Part shown: one piece after another, positions 40,520 to 47,840 of the stretch | Layout of the letters: each line of letters opens with the position of its first letter | Numbering within the stretch: position 1 is the stretch's first letter | Made by a program: the position numbers and the translations under genes | The notes under the pieces: model-generated | Seen by the model: the letters and a program-made list of their open reading frames with translations, nothing else | Told to the model about the DNA's origin: nothing | Database searches by the model: none | NCBI RefSeq assembly: GCF_034931305.1 | Contig: NZ_JAYGHY010000008.1 | Location: 22,515 to 86,514, forward strand | DNA from: Cyanobium gracile_A | Lineage (GTDB): Bacteria; Cyanobacteriota; Cyanobacteriia; PCC-6307; Cyanobiaceae | Direction: 5' to 3' | Length of the DNA: 64,000 bases

Positions 40520-42158
40520 GAACCGTGCTGCGGTTGCCGTTGCGGATGGCGTGGTAGCCGGGCGAGAGGATCTCCACGTCGGCGGCAGCGAACTGATCCT
40601 GCAGGGCCGCCAGCAGCTCGGAGAGGGTTTCCCGGTAGGTGCCGGCGTCTTTGACGAAGGCATTCAGCTCGTAGCTGATGTGGAAGTCGTTGAGGGCGGT
40701 CTGCAGCACGTAGGGCTTGATCTCCTCGGTGATCCCTGGCGTGGCCCGGGCCGCCGCCAGCATCAGCCCGTGGACCTGCCGCCAGGGCACGTCGTAGCCG
40801 ATGGTGATCGTGGGGGCGATGGCCACCGGCTGGCGGATCTCCCGACGGGAGAAGCTGAAATTGACGATTGAAGAGCTGATCACGGTGGCGTTGGGGATGC
40901 TCACCAGTTCGTTGCGGGGCGTCTTGACGCGGGTCACCAGCAGGGCCCGCTCCTGCACCACCCCCACCGTGCCGTTGATCTCGACCCGGTCGCCGTCGCG
41001 GAAGGCCCGGGTGTAGATCAGCATCAGGCCGCTGATGATGTTGGTGGCGATGGCGCTCGAGCCCAGGGCCGCCAGCACACCCAGCAGCAGGCCCGCCCCC
41101 TGGAACGCCTTGCTGTTGGAGCCGGGGATGTAGGGGTAGGCCAGCGCCAGGCCCATCAGGGTGATCAGGATGGCGGCCAGCCGGGCCGTGGGCAGGGCCC
41201 ACTCCGGATAGAAGCCGGGCAGGCGGATGTGCCCCCGATCCAGGGAACTGAACCAGGCGTTGCTGGTGCGGATCAGCAGCACCGTGATCGCCAGGATCAC
41301 CAGCATCGAGAGCAGATCCGGGATCGCCGCCACCACCGCGCCCAGCGCGCCGCCCACAAGGTCCAGGATCTGGCTGCGCAGGCCGTTGGCGATGCCTTCG
41401 GTGGGCGGGAAGAAACCGAGCAGCAGGGGAATCAGCAGGTAGCTGATCAGCAGCAGCAGACTCCAGTGCAGAACAGCCCTGAGGCGCTGCAGGAGGCCGC
41501 GCGCCTGCTCGGCATCGAGCAGCTGGTGCAGCAGCCGCACCCGGCGCAGCAGGGGGAAACTTCTGGGGTTCTGGATCCTGTCCCGGATCCTGCGGTTGAG
41601 CATCAACTGCAACCGCAACCAGAGCACGAACACGCCGAGCACCAGCAGCGCCAGGGCCATGCCCTCGAGCCAGGAGCGCAGGTTGTTGCTCTTGCGGTAG
41701 CGGGCGATCGCGACGCGCAGCTCGTCGCGGTAGCGCTCGGCCAAGGCCTGCGGGGTCAGGCCGAAACAGGCCGCCCCCCTCGCCTCGACGGCCATCTCGG
41801 TCAGGAACGTGCCGTCGCTGTCGATGCCGATGAAGGTGTACGGGGGTTGGCCCCTCACCACCAGCTGGCTGGGCTGGAACGTGTCGTCGCGGGCGAGTTG
41901 ACGCAGGCGCCGGGAGGCCCGCGCCGCAAAATCGTCCAGCTTCTGAGCGCCAGGGACCGATCGCAGCTCCAGCACCCGCCAGCCATCGAGCGTCACCCAG
42001 ACCGGTTTCGCCGCGCAATCGGGATTGACCGCCGGGGCGGGCGCCTTCGGCTCCGGATCGGCCCCGAAGGACGGCAGGGGCAGCGCCAGGCACAGCAGCG
42101 CCGACAGCAGCACCCCCAGGGCCAGCCGGCCCAGGCTCGATCTCCCGTTGGTTCGCAT
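40503..42158 (-). CDS. MscS-type mechanosensitive channel (copy 2)
   Basis: 551 residues with the same plan as copy 1: signal peptide (CLALPLPSFGA), periplasmic Cys-containing domain (NPDCAAKP, GAACFGLT), membrane helices, pore AGLLLGVLAALGSSAIATNI, beta domain FRDGDRVEINGTVGVVQERA. Conservation with copy 1 is strong from the second membrane segment to the C-terminus, so they arose by duplication. It is followed upstream by a DUF3122 gene only nine bases away, suggesting a DUF3122-MscS operon. Confidence 0.9.
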   Translation of the reverse strand: MRTNGRSSLGRLALGVLLSALLCLALPLPSFGADPEPKAPAPAVNPDCAAKPVWVTLDGWRVLELRSVPGAQKLDDFAARASRRLRQLARDDTFQPSQLVVRGQPPYTFIGIDSDGTFLTEMAVEARGAACFGLTPQALAERYRDELRVAIARYRKSNNLRSWLEGMALALLVLGVFVLWLRLQLMLNRRIRDRIQNPRSFPLLRRVRLLHQLLDAEQARGLLQRLRAVLHWSLLLLISYLLIPLLLGFFPPTEGIANGLRSQILDLVGGALGAVVAAIPDLLSMLVILAITVLLIRTSNAWFSSLDRGHIRLPGFYPEWALPTARLAAILITLMGLALAYPYIPGSNSKAFQGAGLLLGVLAALGSSAIATNIISGLMLIYTRAFRDGDRVEINGTVGVVQERALLVTRVKTPRNELVSIPNATVISSSIVNFSFSRREIRQPVAIAPTITIGYDVPWRQVHGLMLAAARATPGITEEIKPYVLQTALNDFHISYELNAFVKDAGTYRETLSELLAALQDQFAAADVEILSPGYHAIRNGNRSTVPKPDA

Positions 42159-42167
42159 GGGTGGGTT

Positions 42168-42704
42168 CTAGGTGGCCGCGACCGGATTGCGTAAGGCGTG
42201 CAGCGCCTGGGTTTCGCCCGCACCGAGGACAAGCCGCGCCGTCGCTTCGCCGGCCAGGGGCAGGCTGAGCTCCAGGGGCAGGGCGTCACTGGGGCGGGGC
42301 AGCAGGGCGGCCATGTCGAACTGGGCCGATCCCTCCGGCAGAGGGCTTTCGCCAGCGGGCACCAGTTCGGCGCTGCGGTTGGCCAGGGTCCAGGAGCCAC
42401 CGGCGCCATCGCTGATCAGCAGCGGCTTGACGTGGTCGACGGCGACCCCCGGCGTGAGGGCGCTGAGGCGCAGGCGATCGCCGCTGGGGTAGGCGGGATC
42501 GGGCTGGGCGAAGATCCGCAGCGACCAGCGGTTGCCGTCCTGATCCCGCAGGCTCCAGCGCTGGACGTCGTCGGCGGCGCGGGCGAGTCCCGGCGCCAGG
42601 GCCAGCACCAGAACCAGCACCAGAAGCAGGGGCGCCAGCAGGGACGCCCACGACCGCCCGCCTGCGGCCGGTGGACCCGAAACAGATGGAGCAGAAGCAC
42701 TCAT
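42168..42704 (-). CDS. DUF3122 periplasmic protein (paralogue 1)
   Basis: 178 residues. Signal peptide ends at LARAA, followed by the DUF3122 pattern WSLRDQDGNRWSLRIFAQPD, YPSGDRLRLSALTPG, SWTLANRSAELVPAG, EGSAQFDMAALLPRPSDALP. DUF3122 is confined largely to cyanobacteria and is of unknown function; the compact beta-rich fold is exported. It is the first gene of an apparent operon with MscS copy 2, so it may serve as an envelope partner. Two further paralogues lie at 57071-57553 and 61057-61596. Confidence 0.87.
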   Translation of the reverse strand: MSASAPSVSGPPAAGGRSWASLLAPLLLVLVLVLALAPGLARAADDVQRWSLRDQDGNRWSLRIFAQPDPAYPSGDRLRLSALTPGVAVDHVKPLLISDGAGGSWTLANRSAELVPAGESPLPEGSAQFDMAALLPRPSDALPLELSLPLAGEATARLVLGAGETQALHALRNPVAAT

Positions 42705-42831
42705 GGTGGATGTTTCCGTTGAGGGCGATTCAACGCTATCGTTTTATCGTTCGGGAGAAGCAAGCGGCATGCCCGCAAGGCGGTGTCACCGCCGCCCCTC
42801 TCCCGGTCTCTCCATCTTCGGATGTTCTGCG

Positions 42832-43911
42832 ATGACCATCACCTCACTGTCGCGTTCCGGGATCCATCCCTGGGATCGCTTCAAGACCTGGGTCACCAGC
42901 ACCGAGAACCGCCTCTACGTGGGTTGGTTCGGCGTGCTGATGATCCCCACCCTGCTCACGGCCACCATCTGCTTCATCGTCGCCTTCATCGGCGCCCCGC
43001 CTGTCGACATCGACGGCATCCGCGAGCCCGTCTCCGGTGGCCTGCTCTACGGCAACAACATCATCACCGCCGCCGTGGTGCCCTCCAGCAACGCCATCGG
43101 CCTGCACTTCTACCCGATCTGGGAAGCCGTCAGCCTTGATGAGTGGCTCTACAACGGCGGCCCCTACCAGCTGATCGTCTTCCACTTCCTGATCGGCATC
43201 TTCTGCTGGATGGGCCGGGAGTGGGAACTGAGCTACCGCCTGGGCATGCGCCCCTGGATCGCCGTGGCCTACTCGGCCCCGGTGGCCGCCGCCACCGCCG
43301 TGCTGCTCATCTATGCCATCGGCCAGGGGTCCTTCTCCGATGCCATGCCCCTGGGCATCTCCGGCACCTTCAACTTCATGCTGGTGCTGCAGGCGGAGCA
43401 CAACGTGCTCATGCACCCCTTCCACATGCTCGGCGTGGCGGGCATCTTCGGCGGCGCCCTGTTCTCCGCCATGCACGGTTCGCTCGTCACCAGCTCCCTG
43501 GTGCGGGAGACCACCGAAACCGAATCCCAGAACCGGGGCTACAAGTTCGGCCAGGAAGAGGAGACCTACAACATCGTGGCCGCCCACGGCTACTTCGGTC
43601 GGCTGATCTTCCAGTACGCCTCCTTCAACAACAGCCGCAGTCTGCACTTCCTGCTAGCCGCCTGGCCGGTGGTCGGCATCTGGTTCGCCGCCCTGGCGGT
43701 GGTGAGCTTCTCGTTCAACCTCAACGGGCTGAACTTCAACCACTCGATCCTGGATCACCAGGGCCGGGTGATCGACACCTGGGCCGACATCCTCAACCGC
43801 GGCGGCCTGGGCATCGAGGCGATGCACGAGCGCAACGTGCACAACTTCCCCCTCGATCTGGCGGCGGCCGCCAGCACCCCTGTGGCCCTCACCGCTCCGT
43901 CGATCGGTTAG
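42832..43911 (+). CDS. psbA: Photosystem II D1 protein, D1' (microaerobic) type
   Basis: 359 residues from ATG 42832. All functional residues of D1 are present: Y161, D170, E189, H190, H198, H215, S264, H272, H332, E333, D342 and A344, followed by a 15-residue C-terminal extension removed by CtpA. Residue 130 is Glu. Three positions, A80, L158 and A286, are the substitutions that define the D1' group induced at low oxygen in other cyanobacteria. It is further diverged from common D1 (W126, A162, H304, D315). Followed by a strong terminator, then a Tll0287-like haem protein, as in the D1' locus of Thermosynechococcus. Confidence 0.96.
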   Translation: MTITSLSRSGIHPWDRFKTWVTSTENRLYVGWFGVLMIPTLLTATICFIVAFIGAPPVDIDGIREPVSGGLLYGNNIITAAVVPSSNAIGLHFYPIWEAVSLDEWLYNGGPYQLIVFHFLIGIFCWMGREWELSYRLGMRPWIAVAYSAPVAAATAVLLIYAIGQGSFSDAMPLGISGTFNFMLVLQAEHNVLMHPFHMLGVAGIFGGALFSAMHGSLVTSSLVRETTETESQNRGYKFGQEEETYNIVAAHGYFGRLIFQYASFNNSRSLHFLLAAWPVVGIWFAALAVVSFSFNLNGLNFNHSILDHQGRVIDTWADILNRGGLGIEAMHERNVHNFPLDLAAAASTPVALTAPSIG

Positions 43912-43957
43912 TGGGGCTTTGAACCCCGCCCAGCCGTTGCCAACCTGAGCGCCTCCC

Positions 43958-43983
43958 GGGCCCGGATTTCTCCGGGCCCTTTC
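43958..43983 (+). terminator. Intrinsic terminator after psbA
   Basis: Perfect 9-base stem GGGCCCGGA / TCCGGGCCC with loop TTTC, then TTTC. It lies 47 bases past the psbA stop. The U-run is short, so read-through into the haem-protein gene at 44040 is possible. Confidence 0.75.
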
Positions 43984-44039
43984 GCCGGTCCACCCCCAAA
44001 AGCCTTGCCACCCCCCCCTCGCCCGGAGCCGCCCCACCC

Positions 44040-44711
44040 ATGGATCATCTGCTTCTGCCCCTGCGACGTCTGGTGCTGACCGCCCTCGCCTCCCTGGCGA
44101 TGCTGCTGCTCAGCGCCCTGCTGCTCACCCACGCCCCACCGGCCGCCCTTGCCGCCGCGACCCAGGCGCCCCCGGCCCAGTCCCCCGTGGAGCCGGCCGT
44201 GCTGGCCAAGGCGGTGGTGGAAATGGAGCAACTCGATCGGATGCGCATCGCCCTGGCCTCCACCCTGGAGGGCCGCAGCGAGGAGCCCACCATGGACACC
44301 ATGAAGGAGGTCTGCAAGCCGGTGGGGATGAAGGCCGCCGCGATCGGCGAGGCGAACGGCTGGCAGGTGCGCCAGGTGGCCGCCAAGTACCGCAACCCCG
44401 ACCATGCCCCGGCCAACTCCCAGGAGCGGGAGGTGATCGATCTGTTCCACCGCCAGCCGGCGATCACCGGCCTGTGGCAACCGGCCAGCGCCGAGCAGGG
44501 CGCCGGTGTGAACTACTACCGCCGCATCAACGTGGAGCCCAGCTGCCTGGCCTGCCATGGCACCAAAGCCAGCCGTCCGGCCTTCGTGAAGGACAACTAC
44601 CCGGGCGACAAGGCCTTTGATTTCAAGGTGGGCGATCTGCGCGGCATGTACGCCGTGTTCATCCCCGAGGTGCCACAGGCCCGTGGCACCCTGCAACAGA
44701 CCTCCGGTTGA
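44040..44711 (+). CDS. Tll0287-like c-type haem protein (DUF3365)
   Basis: 223 residues: long signal peptide or anchor (LVLTALASLAMLLLSALLLT, cleavage near ALAAA), then a DUF3365/PAS-like domain. The single haem-binding motif is SCLACHG (C169, C172, H173). Cys92 in EVCKPVGM is a candidate for the unusual sixth ligand, since Tll0287 has His/Cys haem ligation. In Thermosynechococcus tll0287 is associated with the D1'-encoding psbA2; the same neighbourhood here supports a joint role under low oxygen. Probably periplasmic or lumenal redox protein or sensor. Confidence 0.87.
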   Translation: MDHLLLPLRRLVLTALASLAMLLLSALLLTHAPPAALAAATQAPPAQSPVEPAVLAKAVVEMEQLDRMRIALASTLEGRSEEPTMDTMKEVCKPVGMKAAAIGEANGWQVRQVAAKYRNPDHAPANSQEREVIDLFHRQPAITGLWQPASAEQGAGVNYYRRINVEPSCLACHGTKASRPAFVKDNYPGDKAFDFKVGDLRGMYAVFIPEVPQARGTLQQTSG

Positions 44712-44715
44712 TGCC

Positions 44716-45245
44716 ATGGCGCGCCCTACCAACCCTCCCTGCTGCGGCTGCTGCATGGCGCCACGGCCCTGCTGGTGCTGGCCGCCTGGCTGAGTGGCCT
44801 GTTCGTGTACAGCCGCTACGACGGCCGCTGGGGGCGATTGCCCTTCACCCCGGCCGGCGACTGGATCGACATCCATGGCCTGATCGGCGTGGGGCTGCTG
44901 GTACTGGCCCTGCCCTTCGTGGCCTATGCCTTCAGCCTGGGCCGCGCACGGCTGCGGCGGGCGACCAACAGCCTGACCCTGGTGGCCCTGGCCCTGGCGA
45001 TGGGCAGCGGCAAGCTGATGCAGGAGGACTGGCTGGAGGACGGCCAACTGCACCATCTCGTTTATGGCCTGCACCTGCTGGGCTGGCTGCTGATCGGCCT
45101 GGCTGTGCTGGTGCACGTGGGCGACAGCCTGCGGCTGGGGGGCTGGCCGCTGCTGAACTCGATGGTCAGCACGAGCCTGCGGCCAGGCGATCTGCCCGGC
45201 GACTGGCCCCAGCAGGTGCGGCGCTTCTGGAAGCGGGGGCGCTGA
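44716..45245 (+). CDS. Cytochrome b561-like membrane protein with apparent frameshift
   Basis: Four membrane helices with five conserved-type histidines (LLRLLHGATALLVLAAW, IDIHGLIGVGLL, LHHLVYGLHLLGW, AVLVHVGDS) indicate a di-haem b-type cytochrome. The natural reading MARPYQPSLLRLLHGATA from ATG 44716 needs one extra C in the GCGCGCCC tract at 44721-44726; as printed, the frame that covers the helices has no ATG and opens only at GTG 44775, which would drop the first haem histidine. Either a one-base deletion or a sequence error. It follows the Tll0287-like gene within five bases and probably exchanges electrons with it. Confidence 0.7.
45201..45240. repeat. Left copy of imperfect direct repeat flanking vapBC
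   Basis: The 40-base 3' end of the cytochrome b gene (GACTGGCCCCAGCAGG, GCGGCGCTTCTGGAAGCG) recurs at 46010-46048 with four differences including one gap. The two copies bracket exactly the AbrB/PIN toxin-antitoxin pair. Confidence 0.85.
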
Positions 45246-45329
45246 ACGGCCAGCGGGTCATCGGTGCTCAGGCAGAGCGTCGCGGAAGAAGCGTGGATCG
45301 GGGCTCTGCGCCATCCCTCCAAGGTCATC

Positions 45330-45360
45330 TGAATTACGATTGGGCAAAATCAGTAATTCA
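45330..45360. promoter_or_regulatory. Inverted repeat, candidate operator of vapBC
   Basis: TGAATTAC and GTAATTCA are perfect 8-base arms separated by 15 bases, ending four bases before the antitoxin ATG (45365). Suited to autorepression by the AbrB-type antitoxin; it would also cover the -10 region and the ribosome site. Confidence 0.65.
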
Positions 45361-45364
45361 GGCG

Positions 45365-45595
45365 ATGCGCAGCACCATCACCGCCCGCGGCCAGACGGTG
45401 GTTCCGGCCCCGATCCGCGAACGCTTCCAGCTGGGTCCGTCCACGCGGTTGGAATGGATCGTGGAGGGCGACGGGACCATCCGGGTGGTTCCCGTTGCCC
45501 TGGATCCCATCACCGCCTTCCGCGGCTCCGGCGCCGGAGGCGCCACCACCCGTCTGCTCGCCGATCGCCGCCACGATCGCCAGCAGGAGGGCTGA
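45365..45595 (+). CDS. AbrB/MazE-type antitoxin (VapB)
   Basis: 76 residues. The swapped-hairpin DNA-binding domain is clear: MRSTITARGQTVVPAPIRER, FQLGPSTRLEWIVEGDGTIR. The C-terminal third (FRGSGAGGATTRLLADRRHD) should wrap the toxin. Its TGA overlaps the toxin ATG by one base. Likely represses its own promoter through the 45330-45360 repeat. Confidence 0.9.
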   Translation: MRSTITARGQTVVPAPIRERFQLGPSTRLEWIVEGDGTIRVVPVALDPITAFRGSGAGGATTRLLADRRHDRQQEG

Positions 45596-45999
45596 TGGCC
45601 GGCCGCTGGCTGCTCGACACCTCCGCCCTGCTGGCCCTGCGCGACAACGAAACCGGCGCGGAGCGCGTCGCGGAACTGCTGCAGCGCTCCCAGGCCCGCC
45701 AGGACAGCTGCCTGGTGTGCTTCATGAGCCGCATGGAGTTGCTCTACCGGGTGTGGAAGGACGAAGGCGAACGGGTCGCCCGCCTCGCCGATGCCCAGCT
45801 GCGCTCCCTGCCCCTGGATTGGGTGGCGGCCAGTGACGCCCTGCTGGACCGGGCGGCGGCCATCAAGGCCACCCATCCCCTCTCCGTGGCCGATGCCTGG
45901 ATCGCCGCCGCCGCTGAGCAAGAGGGGGCGGTGCTGGTGCACAAGGATCCTGAACTCCGCTCTCTGGCCCACCTTCCCCAGGACTGGCTGGGCTGTTAG
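45595..45999 (+). CDS. PIN-domain toxin (VapC)
   Basis: 134 residues with all PIN acidic positions: D8 (WLLDTSALL), E48 (MSRMELLYRV), D100 (LSVADAWIAAA) and D118 (LVHKDPEL). A growth-arresting endoribonuclease held by the AbrB-type antitoxin encoded just before. The pair is flanked by direct repeats (45201-45240, 46010-46048), a sign of insertion as a unit. Confidence 0.92.
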   Translation: MAGRWLLDTSALLALRDNETGAERVAELLQRSQARQDSCLVCFMSRMELLYRVWKDEGERVARLADAQLRSLPLDWVAASDALLDRAAAIKATHPLSVADAWIAAAAEQEGAVLVHKDPELRSLAHLPQDWLGC

Positions 46000-46009
46000 G
46001 GCCTGCCAC

Positions 46010-46048
46010 GACTGGCCCCAGCAGGTACGGCGGTTCTGAAGCGGGGTC
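46010..46048. repeat. Right copy of imperfect direct repeat flanking vapBC
   Basis: GACTGGCCCCAGCAGG, ACGGCGGTTCTGAAGCG: a degenerate second copy of the end of the cytochrome b gene, with no open frame attached. It runs up to the stop codon of the yoeB gene (46047-46049). Confidence 0.85.
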
Positions 46049-46301
46049 AATAGTGATAACGAAGCTGGGCCAGCAGCAGAGCGTCACCATCAACCTTGTA
46101 GACCATGCGGTGCTCGTCGTTGATGCGGCGTGACCAGTAGCCAGCCAGGGCGTGTTTCAGCGCTTCCGGCTTGCCGGTGCCTGAAAACGGCGTCCGAGAC
46201 GCTTCCTTGATCAGTGCGTTGATGCACTTGAGCAGGACCGTGTCGGTGGCCTGCCAGTGGAGGTAGTCCTGCCAGGCCTGCTCAGCGAAGATCAGCCTCA
46301 T
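46047..46301 (-). CDS. yoeB: YoeB/Txe toxin (ribosome-dependent mRNA interferase)
   Basis: 84 residues, the exact YoeB length. Catalytic residues of E. coli YoeB are all present: E46 (GTGKPEALKH), R65 (DEHRMVYKV), H83 and Y84 at the C-terminal RYHY. YoeB enters the ribosomal A site and cuts mRNA. Four-base overlap with its antitoxin gene. Confidence 0.94.
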   Translation of the reverse strand: MRLIFAEQAWQDYLHWQATDTVLLKCINALIKEASRTPFSGTGKPEALKHALAGYWSRRINDEHRMVYKVDGDALLLAQLRYHY

Positions 46302-46549
46302 TCCCTGAGGCTCCGCTCCTGGCCCTGGCCGGCGTCCAGGCTGGCCGTCGCCTCCAGCAGACGCCTGGCATTTTCAGGGACCCGCAGCAGATAGGCGGTT
46401 TCCTCGAGGGCTTTGAAGTCCTCCAGGGACATCATCACCACCGATTTCTGCCCATTGCGGGTAATGATCAGCGGCTCGTGGTCGGCGCAGACCCGGTTCA
46501 TGGTCTGGGCCAGGTTGGCGCGGGCCGCTGTGTAGGTGATGGCGTCCAT
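46298..46549 (-). CDS. yefM: YefM/Phd-type antitoxin
   Basis: 83 residues from ATG 46549, with GGAAGG eight bases upstream. N-terminal Phd/YefM DNA-binding domain: MDAITYTAARANLAQTMNRV, HEPLIITRNGQKSVVMMSLE, DFKALEETAYLLR. The C-terminal acidic tail binds YoeB. Two GTAC-core boxes upstream (46567-46584) are the likely operator. Confidence 0.92.
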   Translation of the reverse strand: MDAITYTAARANLAQTMNRVCADHEPLIITRNGQKSVVMMSLEDFKALEETAYLLRVPENARRLLEATASLDAGQGQERSLRE

Positions 46550-46566
46550 CGGCAGACCTTCCGACA

Positions 46567-46584
46567 TGTACGCGTTACTGTACG
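46567..46584. promoter_or_regulatory. Candidate YefM operator
   Basis: TGTACG at 46567-46572 and 46579-46584, 12 bases apart centre to centre, 18 bases upstream of the antitoxin start. YefM-type repressors recognise TGTACA-like boxes, so this is a plausible autoregulatory site. Confidence 0.5.
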
Positions 46585-46604
46585 ACTGGCGTCCTGCCGC
46601 CGCT

Positions 46605-46973
46605 TCACACCGGATCCCCGGGCAGGAAGCGCCGGATGAACAGCTCCAGGGCCATCGGCCCGCAGCGGGGCTGCCAGGAGGCGCCGCCCGGCAGCCGCCG
46701 CCAGCAGGCCACCTGCAGCGCGCCGCCGCCGGCCAGCAGCTGCACCCGGTAGCGGTACTCGGCATCGGCGGCCTGCTCTGGGGCGGCCAGAGGTTCGGCG
46801 CCGGGCTGGCTGGCCAGGAACGCCGCCGCAAAGGCCTCCGGCTCCGGCCGCTGGCGCAGGGCCGTGGCGAACCGCCAGGCGGCGCCAGTGGGGTAGCCGT
46901 CGTGGTGAAGGTAGAGATGGCGTTCCGGCTGGCCGGGAAAGCCGGTGAAGGAGTAGACGGCGCGGGTGGCCAA
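46605..46973 (-). CDS. Hypothetical protein
   Basis: 122 residues, MATRAVYSFTGFPGQPERHL then YLHHDGYPTGAAWRFATALR. The start resembles small proteins that describe a strand-turn around YxHxDGYPxGAA, seen in phage or accessory genes, but I cannot name the family. Later residues are WRRLPGGASWQPRCGPMALE. Soluble; composition like real coding sequence and host-like GC. It lies between two toxin-antitoxin pairs. Confidence 0.6.
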   Translation of the reverse strand: MATRAVYSFTGFPGQPERHLYLHHDGYPTGAAWRFATALRQRPEPEAFAAAFLASQPGAEPLAAPEQAADAEYRYRVQLLAGGGALQVACWRRLPGGASWQPRCGPMALELFIRRFLPGDPV

Positions 46974-47111
46974 GGGGCTGGGGCGGCTGCCTCTATGAGT
47001 GCCACCGGCGTCTCAGACCCAGGCGGTGCAGAGCAGCTCCGTCTGGGCGATCAACTCGGCGGTGCTCAGCTCCCTGACTGCTGCTGGCCTGCTGGCGCAA
47101 ACTTCCAGATA

Positions 47112-47128
47112 GTATTACCGGGTAATAC
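47112..47128. promoter_or_regulatory. 17-base palindrome, candidate operator of second vapBC
   Basis: GTATTACC-G-GGTAATAC is a perfect palindrome 23 bases before the antitoxin ATG. It resembles the TGAATTAC/GTAATTCA arms of the first vapBC (shared TTAC/GTAA core), consistent with binding by an AbrB-type antitoxin. Confidence 0.7.
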
Positions 47129-47151
47129 CATGCCCCACCTGGAGAGTTTCG

Positions 47152-47400
47152 ATGGACTCTGCCGATGCCACCACCAGCTCGATCACCAGCAAGGGGCAGG
47201 TGACCATCCCCAAGGCGTTGCGGCAGCAGTTCGGGCTGGCCAGGGGCAGCCGCGTGAGTTTCGCGTTGGTGGGGGATCACATCGAGCTGCGCCCCTGGAA
47301 GCCGGAGCGGCCAGTGCCGGAGAGTGGGTTCGGGTTGCTGAGGACCAACCGGCCCGCCGTGCCGGCGGACTTCGATCCCGCCAGCCTGCTGCGGCCGTGA
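47152..47400 (+). CDS. AbrB-type antitoxin (VapB)
   Basis: 82 residues. SSITSKGQVTIPKALRQQFG then LARGSRVSFALVGDHIELRP is the AbrB/SpoVT hairpin DNA-binding domain. The C-terminal part (NRPAVPADFDPASLLRP) is the probable toxin-binding segment. Overlaps the PIN gene by four bases and has a palindromic operator upstream. Confidence 0.92.
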   Translation: MDSADATTSSITSKGQVTIPKALRQQFGLARGSRVSFALVGDHIELRPWKPERPVPESGFGLLRTNRPAVPADFDPASLLRP

Positions 47401-47825
47401 TTGGCGTGGACACCAATGTGCTGGCCCGCTACTTCGTGGCGGAGGACGCCGCCGATGCGGCCACGGAACGCCAGCGCCGGGCTGCCCGCGATCTGATCGA
47501 ATCGGGCCAGCCGCTGTTCCTGGCCAAGACGGTGGCCCTGGAGCTGGAGTGGGTGCTGCGTGGGTACTACGGCTTCCCGGTGGAGCAGGTGCTGCAGGTG
47601 TTCGACCAACTGCTTGCCCATCCCGGCCTCACGGCGGAAGACCGGCCGGCCCTGGAGCAGGCCGTGGCCGGTGTGCGCCGCGGGCTCGACTTCGCCGATG
47701 CCCTGCACCATGCCAGCTGCCGCAGTTGTGAGGCAATGGCGTCGTTTGATGATCGCGGCTTTGTGCGACGCACCCGGCAGCTCAATCTGGCGCCACGGCT
47801 GTTCGTTCCGGCAGCGAGCCGCTGA
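47397..47825 (+). CDS. PIN-domain toxin (VapC)
   Basis: 142 residues from GTG 47397 (GTGA overlap). PIN acidic residues: D5 (IGVDTNVLA), E49/E51 (VALELEWVL), D98/D101 (GLDFADALH) and D118/D119 (ASFDDRGF). A toxin ribonuclease paired with the preceding AbrB-type antitoxin. Belongs to a different PIN subgroup from the 45595 toxin, so the two pairs are not recent duplicates. Confidence 0.92.
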   Translation: MIGVDTNVLARYFVAEDAADAATERQRRAARDLIESGQPLFLAKTVALELEWVLRGYYGFPVEQVLQVFDQLLAHPGLTAEDRPALEQAVAGVRRGLDFADALHHASCRSCEAMASFDDRGFVRRTRQLNLAPRLFVPAASR

Positions 47826-47840
47826 AGTCAGGCGACCCGT

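Noticed and set aside
44708..45595. A single long frame joining the start of the cytochrome b region to the AbrB antitoxin
   Set aside because: Its first part is antisense-like or out of frame with the cytochrome helices; the antitoxin starts at ATG 45365 after its operator.
46993..47280. Small minus-strand open frame before the second vapBC
   Set aside because: No convincing composition; it covers the operator palindrome and the antitoxin start on the opposite strand.
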